From Siphonodentalium dalli (lineage: Eukaryota > Mollusca > Scaphopoda > Gadilida > Siphonodentaliidae), in assembly GCA_032622095.1 (NCBI GenBank), contig CP136062.1, forward strand, positions 17,733,739 through 17,797,738: a stretch of 64,000 bases of DNA. Reading direction: 5' to 3'. A model generated the notes under the pieces. That model was not told where the DNA came from. It saw nothing but the letters and a program-made list of their open reading frames with translations, and did not search any database. Each line of letters begins with the position of its first letter. Within the stretch, counting starts at the first letter, position 1. Of this stretch, positions 49,166 to 60,661 are shown piece by piece. Both the position numbers and the translations under genes were made by a program.

Positions 49166-50467
49166 TAGCATGATATGACCCTATGTGCACATTTTCAGAG
49201 GGGTTAAGTCGTTTTGTCGCCTTTTTCCGGACAGACACACGAACTCAATTTATTTTTATTAGTAAAGGTTAGTGCTAATGTCACTACATGTATATATTTG
49301 CATGCGTGACACCCCGTCAACAACACCGCCATCGCTAGTGTACGCCCCTGGCCTCGGGACAGAATCTGACCAACATCCCGCGACTGGACGTCGCCTTGAT
49401 ATGAATCTTGAAAGCATAATTCCGAGTTTTACTATACGAGTATAGGCTGCACTTTCAAGAATGAACAGTCCGTATTATAGGTAAAATAAAGTCCATCCTG
49501 ATTACGATACGGCAAACTAACTTCATTTATATTATTCGATTAATACAAGCCGTTACTCTTTTCATCATTACTATCAATAAAACACGAATTATGCATGCAC
49601 GCCAGAAACAGGTCTGTTGTGACAAACGCATGGCCAAATAGCCTGTCTATGTCTCTTTGAAAAGCCGACGAAATTCCTAACAGATGTACATCGTTTATGA
49701 ATTTCGTCTGCTTTCCAAAGAGACATACACAGCGTACTCCGGTATCAGGCTATAAGAGGCCATGCAGTTAGATCGTACTGTGAGAAGCACACTCGATTAA
49801 TTATCTTCATCCGGGCACTTTGAACCAACAGGGCCCGCATCTTGGTTATGTCGCAATAATCAAAGTGTCCCTTTAATGTCCAACGCAGTTTTTCGTGTTT
49901 GTGGCATTTTATGTGAGGTCAGTTGTCGACCGAATAATGTAACTGCCGGTGTCCGTGGATAGGGCGAATGTGGACCTTTCGTTAGACACCAAAAGGAGTC
50001 CCCTACGCCCTGTATTCCTCGAGATATCGGCCGTCCCACGCAATTTGAAATTCTGTCCCGCATACTGTCGTTTTGTCCCATATCCCATCCCATCCCGCAG
50101 ATTGTCATGTCCCTTCTAATCTAAGTTATTCGGACTTCAAACAGTTTTATAGGACGTTGGCCGATATCCAACAATCATCAATCATTATTCATATACGCCA
50201 TCAAGGAAAACGACGCGGACTCGCCCCCCAGATTCACGACAACTCTAAACGGACCAAACAGAATACAGACGAGCAGATTAGGTGAGACATCTTTTCTTGA
50301 CCCCTTCTCTGTCCCGTTTATGTTTCATGATTGGGTATAAACGCAATATTAATCAGTAGTTATGCTTTGTCACATCGCAGACTCATTAGGCAAATTTATA
50401 ACAGACGTAACCTCACAGCAACAGAAACATTAATTGATTCCTCGAGAGTTTCTGGTCCAAGGCAGAC
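49166..50467. other. Unannotated DNA with one foldback
   Basis: 49628-49765 is a foldback: GCATGGCCAAATAGCCTG pairs with CAGGCTATAAGAGGCCATGC, and TATGTCTCTTTGAAAAGC pairs with GCTTTCCAAAGAGACATA. The rest shows no recognised gene. A 70-codon frame at 50073 ends next to a GTGAGA word, but no homology supports an exon. Confidence 0.5.
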
Positions 50468-52730
50468 ATGACTGAGTTATCGCTAGCAGCAAGGATCCAG
50501 ACAGAACATTTCAGATCCAACTACTCAGTGAAAGACGATATTGAAACACTCTGGTCGGCTTTCAAGGACATCTGCATTCAACTTCTCCAGCTAGTACCAT
50601 CCAAAATGAGCACCACCAGATTCCATCAACCATGTATTAATGGAGAAATCAAGCGCCTGTCAAGAAAGAAACATCGGGCTTATAATAAAGCCAAAAAAAC
50701 AGGGAATAAACATGACTGGGAACGCTTCAAACAACTGAAAAATCAAAGTCGCAAACAATGCAAGGCAACCAAGTCCAAATACATCATGGATCTAGTGACT
50801 GAAAACGATGGGAGGAGAACATCAAAGAGACTATGGACTTACATCAAGAGTAAAAGGAAAGATAGTTCTGGAGTGTCACCACTGAAGAGAAGAGGAATTA
50901 TATACAGCGACGCCAACACAAAGGCAGAGATACTCAATCAACAATTTTCATCAGTATTCACCACAGAAGACACCACAAATATACCAGCTGAGCCCATCCC
51001 GGTGAATAAAGTGGACGAAATAGTCGTCACCGAAAATGGAGTACTTAAATTGCTAAATAACATCAACATACATAAGGCCACTGGACCTGACGGTATTCCT
51101 GGACGACTACTAAAAACAGTCGCTTCAGAAATTACACCAATGCTGACAAAACTCTTTCAATCCTCAATCAACCAAGGGAAAATACCAACTGACTGGAAAG
51201 AGGCATATATCACTCCATTGTACAAGAAAGGAGATAAAACATCTGCATCAAACTACCGTCCAGTATCTTTAACATCAATCTGCAGCAAACTTCTAGAACA
51301 TATAATTCACCACCATCTAATCAGTTATCTGGAATCAAACGACCAGTTAACAGACTTTCAACATGGTTTCAGAAAGAACAGATCATGTGAAACTCAACTT
51401 CTCTTGACGGTGGATGACTTAGCAAGAGGACTATTTAAAGGCGAACAGATCGACGCTGCACTACTCGACTTCTCCAAGGCATTCGACAAGGTACCGCATC
51501 AGAGATTACTACAAAAGTGCATAGGACATGGCATAAATGACAACATCTTGGAATGGATAAAGGATTTTCTCTCAAACAGAACCCAGAGAGTCATCTTAGA
51601 AGGTCATCTCTCCGAAGAAAAATCTGTAACATCAGGAGTACCACAAGGAACAGTTATGGGACCATTACTGTTCCTTATCTACATCAACGACCTTCCCAAA
51701 TGTGTGACAGCTACACCCCGCTTGTTTGCAGATGACTGCTTGTTGTACAGGACAGTAAAATCAAAAAAAGACGCTAAACTGCTCCAGGAAGACCTTGACA
51801 ACCTTCAACTTTGGGAAAAGAAGTGGCAGATGGAATTCAATGCGGACACATGCGACATCATACGTATAACAAACAAAAGGAAACAAAATGTCTTGGAAAC
51901 CCAGTACACCATTCATGGGAAACCACTACGATGTGTGAACTCTGCAAGGTATCTCGGTGTCAACATCAAGGAGGATGTTAGTTGGAATGACCATGTTTCC
52001 AAGATCTGTAAAAAGGCAAATTCTACAACAGCCTTCATTGGAAGAAACCTAACCAACTGCAGCCCCAACATCAAGGAGCAGTGTTACAATGCCATGGTGC
52101 GTCCAATAGTAGAGTACTCATCGACTGTATGGAACCCACACACAGCGGAAAACATCGAGAAACTGGAGAAAGTTCAACTGAGAGCAGCCAGAATGGTCCA
52201 GAACAACTACCAATGGAGGAGCAGCCCAAGAACGATGGTGAAAAACCTTGGATGGAAATCACTTGAAGAAAGACGAAAAGATGCCACCTTGTCTATGTTC
52301 TTCAAGTGTATCAAAGGACTGGTCGTCACAAATCAAGCTACTCCACTCGTGAAGAGCAAAACCAACGCCAGATCACGAGGCCATAACCAGCGCTACACTC
52401 AGCATCATGTGCGAGTAGATGCGTATAAATACTCCTTCTTTCCGTCGGCCATACGGATGTGGAACGCCCTATCTGAAGAGGCAGTGGCTTGCACCTCCCT
52501 GGAAGACTTTCAGAAGGAGATGCTCAAAACAGGCTACTGAGGATGACAGAACCGATTTTTTAACTCCACTCAAGATGATTTTACTTGTATTATACACAAT
52601 CCTTATTTTAAATTCACCAATATTAGCTTTTAACGACATCCTCATCCGCCTGTGCGCACAAATGCGATAATATTCCTACAGAAGACTTAAACTGCAGGGA
52701 GTTGCATTTTATCGGAAGAAGAAGAAGAAG
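50460..52730 (+). mobile_element. 5'-truncated LINE with (GAA)n tail
   Basis: Consists of the open RT frame, a ~175-bp 3' untranslated region and a GAAGAAGAAGAAGAAG tail at about 52715-52730, a typical LINE 3' microsatellite end. The left edge and target-site duplication were not resolved. Confidence 0.75.
50468..52540 (+). CDS. LINE ORF2 fragment: reverse transcriptase, open 690 codons
   Basis: An uninterrupted frame with the full non-LTR reverse-transcriptase core: KATGPDGIP (203-211), YRPVSL (263-268), motif A DFSKAFD (334-340), motif B SGVPQG (389-394) and the catalytic FADD (420-423). Thumb and C-terminal parts follow, up to about residue 690. The FADD form and the N-terminal lead-in match jockey/CR1/L2-type LINEs. 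Such enzymes copy the LINE RNA at a nicked target. The apurinic-type endonuclease expected upstream is missing, so the copy is 5'-truncated just after it. The first ATG at 50468 is therefore internal to ORF2 and not its native start. The lack of any stop in 2 kb implies a recent insertion. Confidence 0.92.
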   Translation: MTELSLAARIQTEHFRSNYSVKDDIETLWSAFKDICIQLLQLVPSKMSTTRFHQPCINGEIKRLSRKKHRAYNKAKKTGNKHDWERFKQLKNQSRKQCKATKSKYIMDLVTENDGRRTSKRLWTYIKSKRKDSSGVSPLKRRGIIYSDANTKAEILNQQFSSVFTTEDTTNIPAEPIPVNKVDEIVVTENGVLKLLNNINIHKATGPDGIPGRLLKTVASEITPMLTKLFQSSINQGKIPTDWKEAYITPLYKKGDKTSASNYRPVSLTSICSKLLEHIIHHHLISYLESNDQLTDFQHGFRKNRSCETQLLLTVDDLARGLFKGEQIDAALLDFSKAFDKVPHQRLLQKCIGHGINDNILEWIKDFLSNRTQRVILEGHLSEEKSVTSGVPQGTVMGPLLFLIYINDLPKCVTATPRLFADDCLLYRTVKSKKDAKLLQEDLDNLQLWEKKWQMEFNADTCDIIRITNKRKQNVLETQYTIHGKPLRCVNSARYLGVNIKEDVSWNDHVSKICKKANSTTAFIGRNLTNCSPNIKEQCYNAMVRPIVEYSSTVWNPHTAENIEKLEKVQLRAARMVQNNYQWRSSPRTMVKNLGWKSLEERRKDATLSMFFKCIKGLVVTNQATPLVKSKTNARSRGHNQRYTQHHVRVDAYKYSFFPSAIRMWNALSEEAVACTSLEDFQKEMLKTGY

Positions 52731-54260
52731 TTTATAATATCGAGTAAAGATACAACACGGTTGTCTGCTAGTCTACTCACTTATCTTTCTCCTAATGAAA
52801 CAAAAATTGCGATTAATATGATGAGAAAATAATTCATTCCATAAGTCAATGCTAACTTCCTTGTTTCGACTGATTGGAAATTCCAATTCTAAATTTACTC
52901 TGCGCCGCATCTCAACACGTGACAAAATTCGCCAATCAAAACATCAATCAAAAAGTGAATATCGAGTTTCGGTTTCGAAACGGAAAATTATTCTTGACGT
53001 GTCGTACTTTGGTTATTTCGTACTTAGTGTGCGTAAAAATGCTTGATATTACACAACACGGAAGGGTTATGCGGACTTATGGATAATTATGTTTTATTTT
53101 AAGTAGGGGGTCATTTGTTTTTAGTAGGGTATTTCATATATACATACACCGAGGAGCTTTTATTTTATAACGCTTAATTATGAACCGTATCTTGTTAAAA
53201 AATAAAACAGCATCTTCAATTGCCACTTATTTGTGGAAAACACTCCTGTATGCACAGATAACACGAACAAATTCTGACTATACTCGAATGGTGTAAGAGT
53301 CTAAGAGATATGCACAAAAATCGTTTTTGGGAGGTATCAAGTAATTTTTTCGATTTTCAGGTTTCATCAATGTTCAATATAAAATTTCGAGACGTAAATG
53401 GTGTAAATTATGTTAGTTGATCCAGTTTCATTTCATTTCAGTCATAAATAAAAAAAAGAAAAAAATTAATTAGTGTATTTCCAAGATCGTGTACCATTAG
53501 ACCCCATTTCCACGTTTGGGGCATGTTGGAACACCCCATTATGTCCCCATAGTGCGACTTACGGGAAAACCCCATCAAAATTATGCATTGAGCTAGTATA
53601 ACTAACCATTGTGGAAGAAATCAGACGGAATTATGGATGAATGCATCTCAGTTGCTTGCAACCATGTCCTAAATATTACTTCAATATGTTTTCGTCGATG
53701 AATAATTATTTGTGTGGCAAATGGGGAGGTTTGTATTGATAGCACTAAAACCCCTTCCAAATTTTGCCTTGTTACGTCCCTCCTGTATGTGAAACGACGT
53801 TTTCATTGGATGTGTTGCGTTTTCCAATGATGACGATTTCTCGAACATACTTTATTTACCGGACTCAGCTATTATGTTTCATACCAGCAATTTAATATAG
53901 TTCTTGGAATATATTAGTGGTTTTACCTCTATTATACATTGATTTCATATGTGTTCCTTATACGATCAGTGTTCTGACTTACCCCGGTCGATGTTCCAAT
54001 TTGCCCCTGATTTCAAACAACCCGGGGCATGTTGGAAAGAATTTATTTTCTACTTTTTCCGTGTAAAAGCGAAATAGATCATACATAAAGATATGCCATA
54101 TTTAAAGTCTTTGATATACTTTATAATAAAATTTGAAAAAAGTAAGGGACCCATGCTCAAATTTCCATGTATGTGTGATTGAATAAAAAACGTTCCAACA
54201 TGCCCCGGTCTCCCCTACTGAGACGATTATATTATATTAGATTGTTATATTATTTAGGCC
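52731..54260. other. Unannotated DNA with an inverted GGGGCATGTTGGAAC pair
   Basis: GGGGCATGTTGGAAC near 53518 is mirrored by GTTCCAACATGCCCC near 54191. A third copy (CCGGGGCATGTTGGAA) lies near 54021. The pair could bound a ~0.7-kb element, but the matches are short. No gene is seen. Confidence 0.45.
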
Positions 54261-54699
54261 GTGGCTAAAAAACGGTATACCGCTCTTTAGTACCAAACGC
54301 TAAAGAACGGTATACCGCGATTTAGCTATATGTGCCTGATACGCTAATTAACGGTATACCGCTCTTTAGCGTTTGGTGCTAAAGAACGGTATACTGCTCT
54401 TTAGTGACAAACGCTAAAGAGCGGTATACCGCGCTTTAGCTATATGGGATTGATACGCTAATGAACGGTACACCACTCTTTAGCGTTTGGTGCTAAAGAA
54501 CGGTATACTGCTCTTTAGCTCTCGGTGCTAAAGAGCGGTCCAGGTTGGATTAGCGGCACGTGCGTTGCCAAGATATTTTGCGCATTGCGCCAACACATAA
54601 CGTTATAATCCGTACCGCTCTTTAGCCCTCGTCACTAAAGAGCGGTATACCGTTCTTTAGCCCTCAGTACTAAAGAGCGGTATACCGTTCTTTAGCCAC
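54261..54699. mobile_element. 439-bp element made of repeated 26-bp palindromes
   Basis: The ends GTGGCTAAAAAACGGTATAC and GTATACCGTTCTTTAGCCAC are inverted repeats of about 33 bp. Inside, the self-complementary block CTAAAGAGCGGTA-TACCGCTCTTTAG, whole or in halves, recurs about eight times. It is joined by GTTTGGTGCTAAAG and CTATATGNGNNTGATACGCTAA spacers. No coding capacity. Flanking target duplication is not evident. Confidence 0.85.
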
Positions 54700-55595
54700 T
54701 TCGTATTATTTATTGGTAATGATACATATCTATACAATTGTATACAAAAGTTGACACATGTATACAAATTTAATTAGCAATATTAAATAATTATGGATGG
54801 AACTGCGGTCGACATTAACCTGTTAACATATATCTGTAAGTGTGTGATATAAAGAGCTCACTGTATATTGATGTAGCTAGGCCTATATAATCAAAAAGTG
54901 AATTAACCAATAAAGTTTTAAGATTGTTAGTCACTGGTATTAATTTTAATACATTTTATTATTAATATTCGCCAGCCACAATAATTAAATATATCATTAC
55001 CAATGATAACAATTAAATAATTTTAAGGACACAAAAATCTCACTTATTTTCATACTGGTCCCTATATGAGTCATTATCAATTTTGGCGCATTTTTCCGTC
55101 TGGTAATATTTGAAAAAAATATGTTGGCAGAACATGTAATTTGGTCATCGTTTGGAATAAATAGACTTTAAGGGTTATTAAAACACTAAAATGCAGGCTT
55201 AATCACATATGATTTGTATTTGGTTGGGTTGTCAATGTTGGCTATGCATATAAAATGTCTATACTGTAACAAACAAACTTTGTATGGCTGCAATTAAAAA
55301 ATATTAAAACAACTGCATGTTGTAACTCGATCATGTCAAAATGGGTTATCTTACAACTAATAAAACAGATTTTTCCTAGTATTTGATGTTAAATCATGTC
55401 TTTTCCATGCGTAGAATCAACTGTTTTTCGAAAATTACATTTTTTCCGATACGAAAGAGTGCTTCAAGAGAGAATATTCGTATCATATTGGGTGTTGGTT
55501 TAATGCCGTGAATCCGATATGCCTAAACCACTGATAATTGAAAAAAACTCCCTTGGAATTGTATGACTTAGCATTTTTAAATTTCAATATTCACT
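54700..55595. other. AT-rich spacer
   Basis: No gene or repeat that I can support. Confidence 0.45.
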
Positions 55596-55828
55596 GTGTG
55601 TAGCCCGTGCTAAAGAATTTAGTCATACAAAGAGTAAAATCCAAGATGGCGGCCATGTTTTCGGCCGAATGACCCCAAAATGAGTCGTTCCCATCTACAT
55701 GTCATTGTTAACATCCATGACAAATTTTATGATGATCAGACTAAAGGTACGACCTGCAGCCTGTGCTAAAGAATTTAGTTTTTTGGCCGAATGACCCCAA
55801 AATTACTCGTTCCCATCTACATGTTTCA
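55596..55828 (+). mobile_element. Pearl-like monomers left of the Copia relic
   Basis: TGTAGCCCGTGCTAAAGAAT, AATCCAAGATGGCGGCCATG and CCCATCTACATG mark about 1.5 monomers. The array breaks at CTACATG, where the Copia-like sequence starts, and similar monomers resume at 57898. Confidence 0.8.
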
Positions 55829-56539
55829 TGGTTTTAGTCCATTTGTTCATGGTTTTAGTCCATTTCAGATAGTTTTTGGCAGAAACCCCAACTTACCATC
55901 GTCAATAGACCGCCAGCTCTTGAGGAAACAATGGCTAAACATCTAGTAGGCATTTATGAGGGCCATAAAGCATTCATTTCTGCAGAGTCATCTGAAAAAG
56001 TAAGGAGAGCTATTAGGAAGCAGGTCAGACCCTCAGGAGATAGTTATGTAACAGGGGATAAGGTATTTTTTCAAAGGGACAACCAGTGGAAAGGCCCTGG
56101 TTGGGTAATTGGTAAAGACGGCGTTGTAGTTTTCGTTAGATATGGGGGTAGTTATGTCAGAGTCCACGAGAGTCGCCTGATGAAAGAGATGCCCGTGAGC
56201 AATGACGAGCAGTTGGACAAGACTTCTCAAAGTAATGATTCTAGTGTAGATTCATCACCAAATATTAACAATTCATCAGTTCAGAAATCCAGTGTAAAAC
56301 ATGGTAAAGCCACTGCTGCGATGGACTATGACTCATGTGATTCTGATGATGACTCGGAGACTGTTATTACTCGTGATGCAACAGACAATGAAACTGATGA
56401 TGGGAATAGTGATGATATTCAGGATTCTAGTGGTGACACAGTGACCAGCATGATGAATCAACTAGCGAAAGCAGTGAGGTATCAGATGATGATCAAGGGA
56501 AGGCCAGTAATGCAACTTCTGTCCAGTCATATAAGCTGA
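55829..56539 (+). pseudogene. Ty1/Copia-type integrase C-terminal part (relic)
   Basis: The frame contains HGFSPFQIVFGRNP (about 55849-55890), the usual end of the integrase core in Copia-like polyproteins of aquatic invertebrates. A ~60-residue beta-rich part with GDKVFFQRD, WKGPGWVIG and VHESRL follows. Then comes an Asp/Ser-rich linker that bridges to the reverse transcriptase. The catalytic DDE residues are absent, since the relic is truncated on the left. TTTCATGGTTTTAGTCCATT is duplicated at its left edge. A frameshift near 56430-56450 moves the linker into the next frame. Confidence 0.75.
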
Positions 56540-57227
56540 GAAAGGATCAACGTGTTGAATTCAGTTTTGAAAGTGAAAATGACAATCAAATAGTGAAGAT
56601 TATTGGTAGAGCTGGGAAGGCGTCGACTGGAACAAGAAGCTGGTACAATGTGGAATTCGAAACGCCAGATTGCAAGAAAGGAAAATGCATTTCCAATGAC
56701 CTACATGTAAGTGAGGTAGAAAACTTAACTCTTTTAGATGTTACGACGGAGTCAAGAGAAGAAGAAGAGGAGTGCATACTGATGGCTGAAATTGATTTCA
56801 CTGATGCAAAGAAAGACGAGCTTGATAATTGGAAGAAAGAGAATGTGTATGTAGAAATGGAAGATTGCGGAGAGAAATGTGTGACAACTAGATGGGTCTG
56901 CACAGTAAAAGACAATGGATGTAGTGTTAGAAGAAAAGCAAGGTTAGTGGCTCGAGGTTTTGAAGAGGATTACCTAAACTAAATTAGGAAAGATTCACCA
57001 ACATGTGATAAGCAGTCCCTGAGAGCTATCTTGTCAATCATCAACCACAATGGATGGAAGATAAACTGCCTTGACGTGAAAACTGCATTTTTACAGGGAA
57101 GCGATATTCAAAGACAAGATTTCATCAGACCACCAAGAGAAGCCAAAAAGAAGAATGTTGTTTGGCTGTTGAAGAAATGCGTATACGGCTTAGCTGATGC
57201 ATCTCTTAGGTGGTATGAAATGGGAGT
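56540..57227 (+). pseudogene. Ty1/Copia reverse-transcriptase N-terminal part (relic)
   Basis: The frame shows KKENVYVEM, TRWVCTVK, then KARLVARGFEED, the conserved start of Copia-type RT. A TAA stop at 56980-56982 interrupts it. The same frame continues with LDVKTAFLQG (motif A region) and KKCVYGLADASLRWYE. There it stops: the YVDD catalytic block and thumb are deleted, and RNase H sequence is joined directly at about 57222-57228. The protein therefore cannot be active. Confidence 0.85.
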
Positions 57228-57704
57228 GATCCAGAACTCGTCGTTTACAGTGACGCATCTTTCGGTAACCTCGTGGACGGTGGCAGTCAGGGTGGTTATA
57301 TTATTTTTTTGGCTAGTAAGGATGGTAAAATAAGTCCTTTGGCTTGGGAATCTAAAAGAATTAGGATGCTAGTCAGGAGTACTATTGCTGCGGAGACATT
57401 GTCGATGGTTGAGGCTGTAGATTGTGGTGTTGTTGTGAGTACTCTCATATCTGAATTATTATATAATTCATCAAACAAAACCATTAAAATTACATGTATA
57501 ATTGATAATAAGGACTTGTATTCTTCGTTGTTTTCCACAAAGAATGAAACTGAGAAGAGGCTGAGAAGAGAGATAAGTTCACTGAGAGAGATGATGGCGA
57601 GAAAGATAATTACGAAAGTAGAATGGGTCGAGAGTAAGAGAGAGATAGCAAATGTTTTGACGAAGAGAGGAGCGTCAGGAAGTTGTCTGCTAAAATGTCT
57701 ATAG
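57228..57704 (+). pseudogene. Ty1/Copia RNase H domain (relic)
   Basis: An open frame from 57228 to the stop at 57704: VVYSDASFGN (first catalytic Asp), DGGSQGG, WESKRIR, STIAAETLSMVEA (Glu), DNKDLYSS (Asp), then VEWVESKREIANVLTKRGAS. This is the usual order and end of Copia RNase H. Length and motifs look intact, but it is fused out of frame to a truncated RT and has no LTR. 57705-57897 is non-coding tail without a visible LTR. Confidence 0.85.
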
Positions 57705-57897
57705 AGAGGAGGAGTAGATGAGTGAAATAAACATATCTGTTATATCGTATTGTAAATGCAGCCAAACATTTTTATTTTTATTTTTGTCTTTTTCTTCACA
57801 AAAAAGAAGATAGACCAGATTGTTAACTTGTATTTTATGTTTCAGAATGTATACTTGGTGGGTTTTAGAATAAATTAAACTAACTGCATTCAACACA

Positions 57898-60388
57898 GAC
57901 TAAAAGTAGGACATGTAGCCTGCGACCATGTTTTTTGGCCGAATGACCCCAAAATGACTCATTCCCATCTACATGTCATTATTAATATTCTTAACAAATT
58001 TTATGATGATGAGACCAAAAGTACGACCTGTAGCCCGTGCTAAAGAATTTAGTCATACAAAGAGTAAAATCCAAGATGGCTGCTGGCGGCCATGTTTTTG
58101 GGACGAATGACCCCAAAGTTACTCGTTCCCATCTACATGTCAATATAATCATCCATGACAAATTTCATGATGATCAGACGAACAGTACGACCTGTGGCCC
58201 GTGCTAATGGATTAAATTTTGAAATCCAAGATGGCCGCTGGTGGCCATGTTTTTTGTCCGAATGACCCCAAAATGACTCATTCCCATCTACATTCCAAAA
58301 TTTCAACAGCCATGAAAAATTTTATGATGATCAGACTAAAGGTACGACCTGTAGCCCGTGCTAAAGGATTTAGTCATACAAAGAGTAAAATCCAAGATGG
58401 CTGCTGGTGGCCATGTTTTTTGGCCGAATGACCCCAAAATGACTTGCTCCCATCTACATGTCATTATTAACATTCCTAACAAATTTTGTATGGTGATGAG
58501 ACCAAAAGTACGACCTGTAGCCCGTGCTAAATAATTTAGTCATACAAAGAGTAAAGTCCAAGATGGCTGCTGGTGGCCATGTTTTTGGGCCGAATGACCC
58601 CAAACTTACTTGTTCCCATCTACATGTCAATATAATCATTCATGACAACTTTCATGATGATCAGACGAACAGTACGACCTGTGGCCCGTGCTAATGGATT
58701 AAATTCTGAAATCCAAGATGGCCGCTGGTGGCCATGTTTTTTGTCCGAATGACCCCAAAATGACTCATTCCCATCTACATTCCAAAATTTCAACAGCCAT
58801 GACAAATTTTATGATGATCAGACTAAAGGTACGACCTGTAGCCTGTGCTAAAGGATTTAGTCATACAAAGAGTAAAATCCAAGATGGCTGCTGGTGGCCA
58901 TGTTTTTTGGCCGAATGACCCCAAAATGACTTGCTCCCATCTACATGTCATTATTAACATTCCTAACAAATTTTGTATGGTGATGAGACCAAAAGTACGA
59001 CCTGTAGCCCGTGCTAAATAATTTAGTCATACAAAGAGTAAAGTCCAAGATGGCTGCTGGTGGCCATGTTTTTGGGCCGAATGACCCCAAACTTACTTGT
59101 TCCCATCTACATGTCAATATAATCATTCATGACAACTTTCATGATGATCAGACGAACAGTACGACCTGTGGCCCGTGCTAATGGATTAACTTTTTAAATC
59201 CAAGATGGCCGTTGGCGGCCATGTTTTTTGTCCGAATGACCCCAAAATGACTCGTTCCCATCTACATTCCAATTTCAACAACCATGACAAATTTTATGAT
59301 GAGACTAAAGGTACGACCTGTAGCCCGTTCTAAAGGATTTAGTCATACAAAGAGTAAAATCCAAGATGGCTGCTGGCGACCAAGTTTTTTGGCCGAATGA
59401 CCCCAAAATTACTTGTTCCCATCTGCATGTCATTGTTAACAGCCATGACAAATTTTATAATGATCAGACTAAAGGTACAACCTGCAGCCAGTGCTAAAGA
59501 ATTTAGTCATACAAAGAGTAAAATCCAAGATGGCTGCTGGCAGCCATGTTTTTTGGGCCGAATGACACTAAAATTACTCGTTCCCATCTACATGTCAATA
59601 TTATCATCCATGACAAATTTCATGATGATCAAACGAACAGTACGACCTGTGGCCCGTGCTAATGGATTAAATTTTGAAATCCAATATGGCCACTGGCGGC
59701 CATGTTTTTTGTCCAAATTACCCCAAAATGACTCGTTCCCATCTACATTCCAATTTCAACAGCCATGACAAATTTTATGATGATCAGACTAAAGGTATGA
59801 CCTGTAGCCCGTGCTAAAGGATTTAGTCATACAAAGAGTAAAATCCAATATGTGGCTGCTGGCGGGCATGTTTTTTGGCCGAATGACCCTAAAATGACTC
59901 GTTCCCATCTACATGTCATTATTAACATTCTTGACAAATTTTATGATGATCAGACTAAAAGTACGACCTGTAGCCCGTGCTAAAGAATTTAGTCATACAA
60001 AGAGTAAAATCCAAAATGGCTGCTGGCAGCCATGTTTTTGGGCCGAATGACCCCAAAATTACTCGTTCCCATCTACATGTCAATATTAAAATCCTTGACA
60101 TATTTCGATGATCAGACAAACATTACGGCCTGTAGCCCGTGCTAATGGATTGAATTTTGAAATCCAATATGGCCACTGGCGGCCATGTTTTTTTTCTTCG
60201 AATGACCCCAAAATTAATCATTCTGGTCTAAATGTTGATGTCAACAGCTATGACAAATTTCATAATGATCCGACCAAAGGTACGACCTGTAGCCTGCATT
60301 GTTGACGCCTTACGTACACACGTACACACGCACGACGGATGACAAAGCCATGGCAATAGCTCACACTTTACAAAGTAAAGTTGAGCTA
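57898..60388 (+). mobile_element. Pearl-like element, 5'-truncated at the Copia relic
   Basis: About 14 monomers, then GTACACACGTACACACGCAC and the 3' terminus GAGCTA at 60388. From 58045 it is the duplicate of 40700-43025, including the 487-bp higher-order repeat (58219-58718 spacing). Confidence 0.85.
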
Positions 60389-60661
60389 AAAACTGGAAGG
60401 AAAACAAACCAGAGGAAAAATAAAGAGACATGGGAATGCTTATACTGCGAAAAGAAATGCAAAAGCAAAAGAATGCAGTGCGAAGGCTGGGTATGCCTAC
60501 CCTGTGCCAAGATGCCAGAAGAGATTTACGACGTGCTAAACAAACACTCAACCAGGAAGACAGACCCTACACCTGGAATAAAATGGATCTGCAAACTTGA
60601 CGAGTATGCTTTACCAATTAGAACAGATAAGTGGAACGCTAACCACCATGAACAACAATGA
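60389..60661 (+). pseudogene. PHD-like ORF fragment, duplicate copy
   Basis: Second copy of 43026-43298, with the same amino-acid frame and the same stop supplied by the next element's ATGA. It arose with the segmental duplication, not by a separate insertion. Function of the fragment is doubtful. Confidence 0.5.

Noticed and set aside
50282-50383. A GT-AG intron before the LINE frame
   Set aside because: GTGAGA and CATCGCAG are present, but no coding homology on the left supports an exon, and the LINE is explained by 5' truncation.
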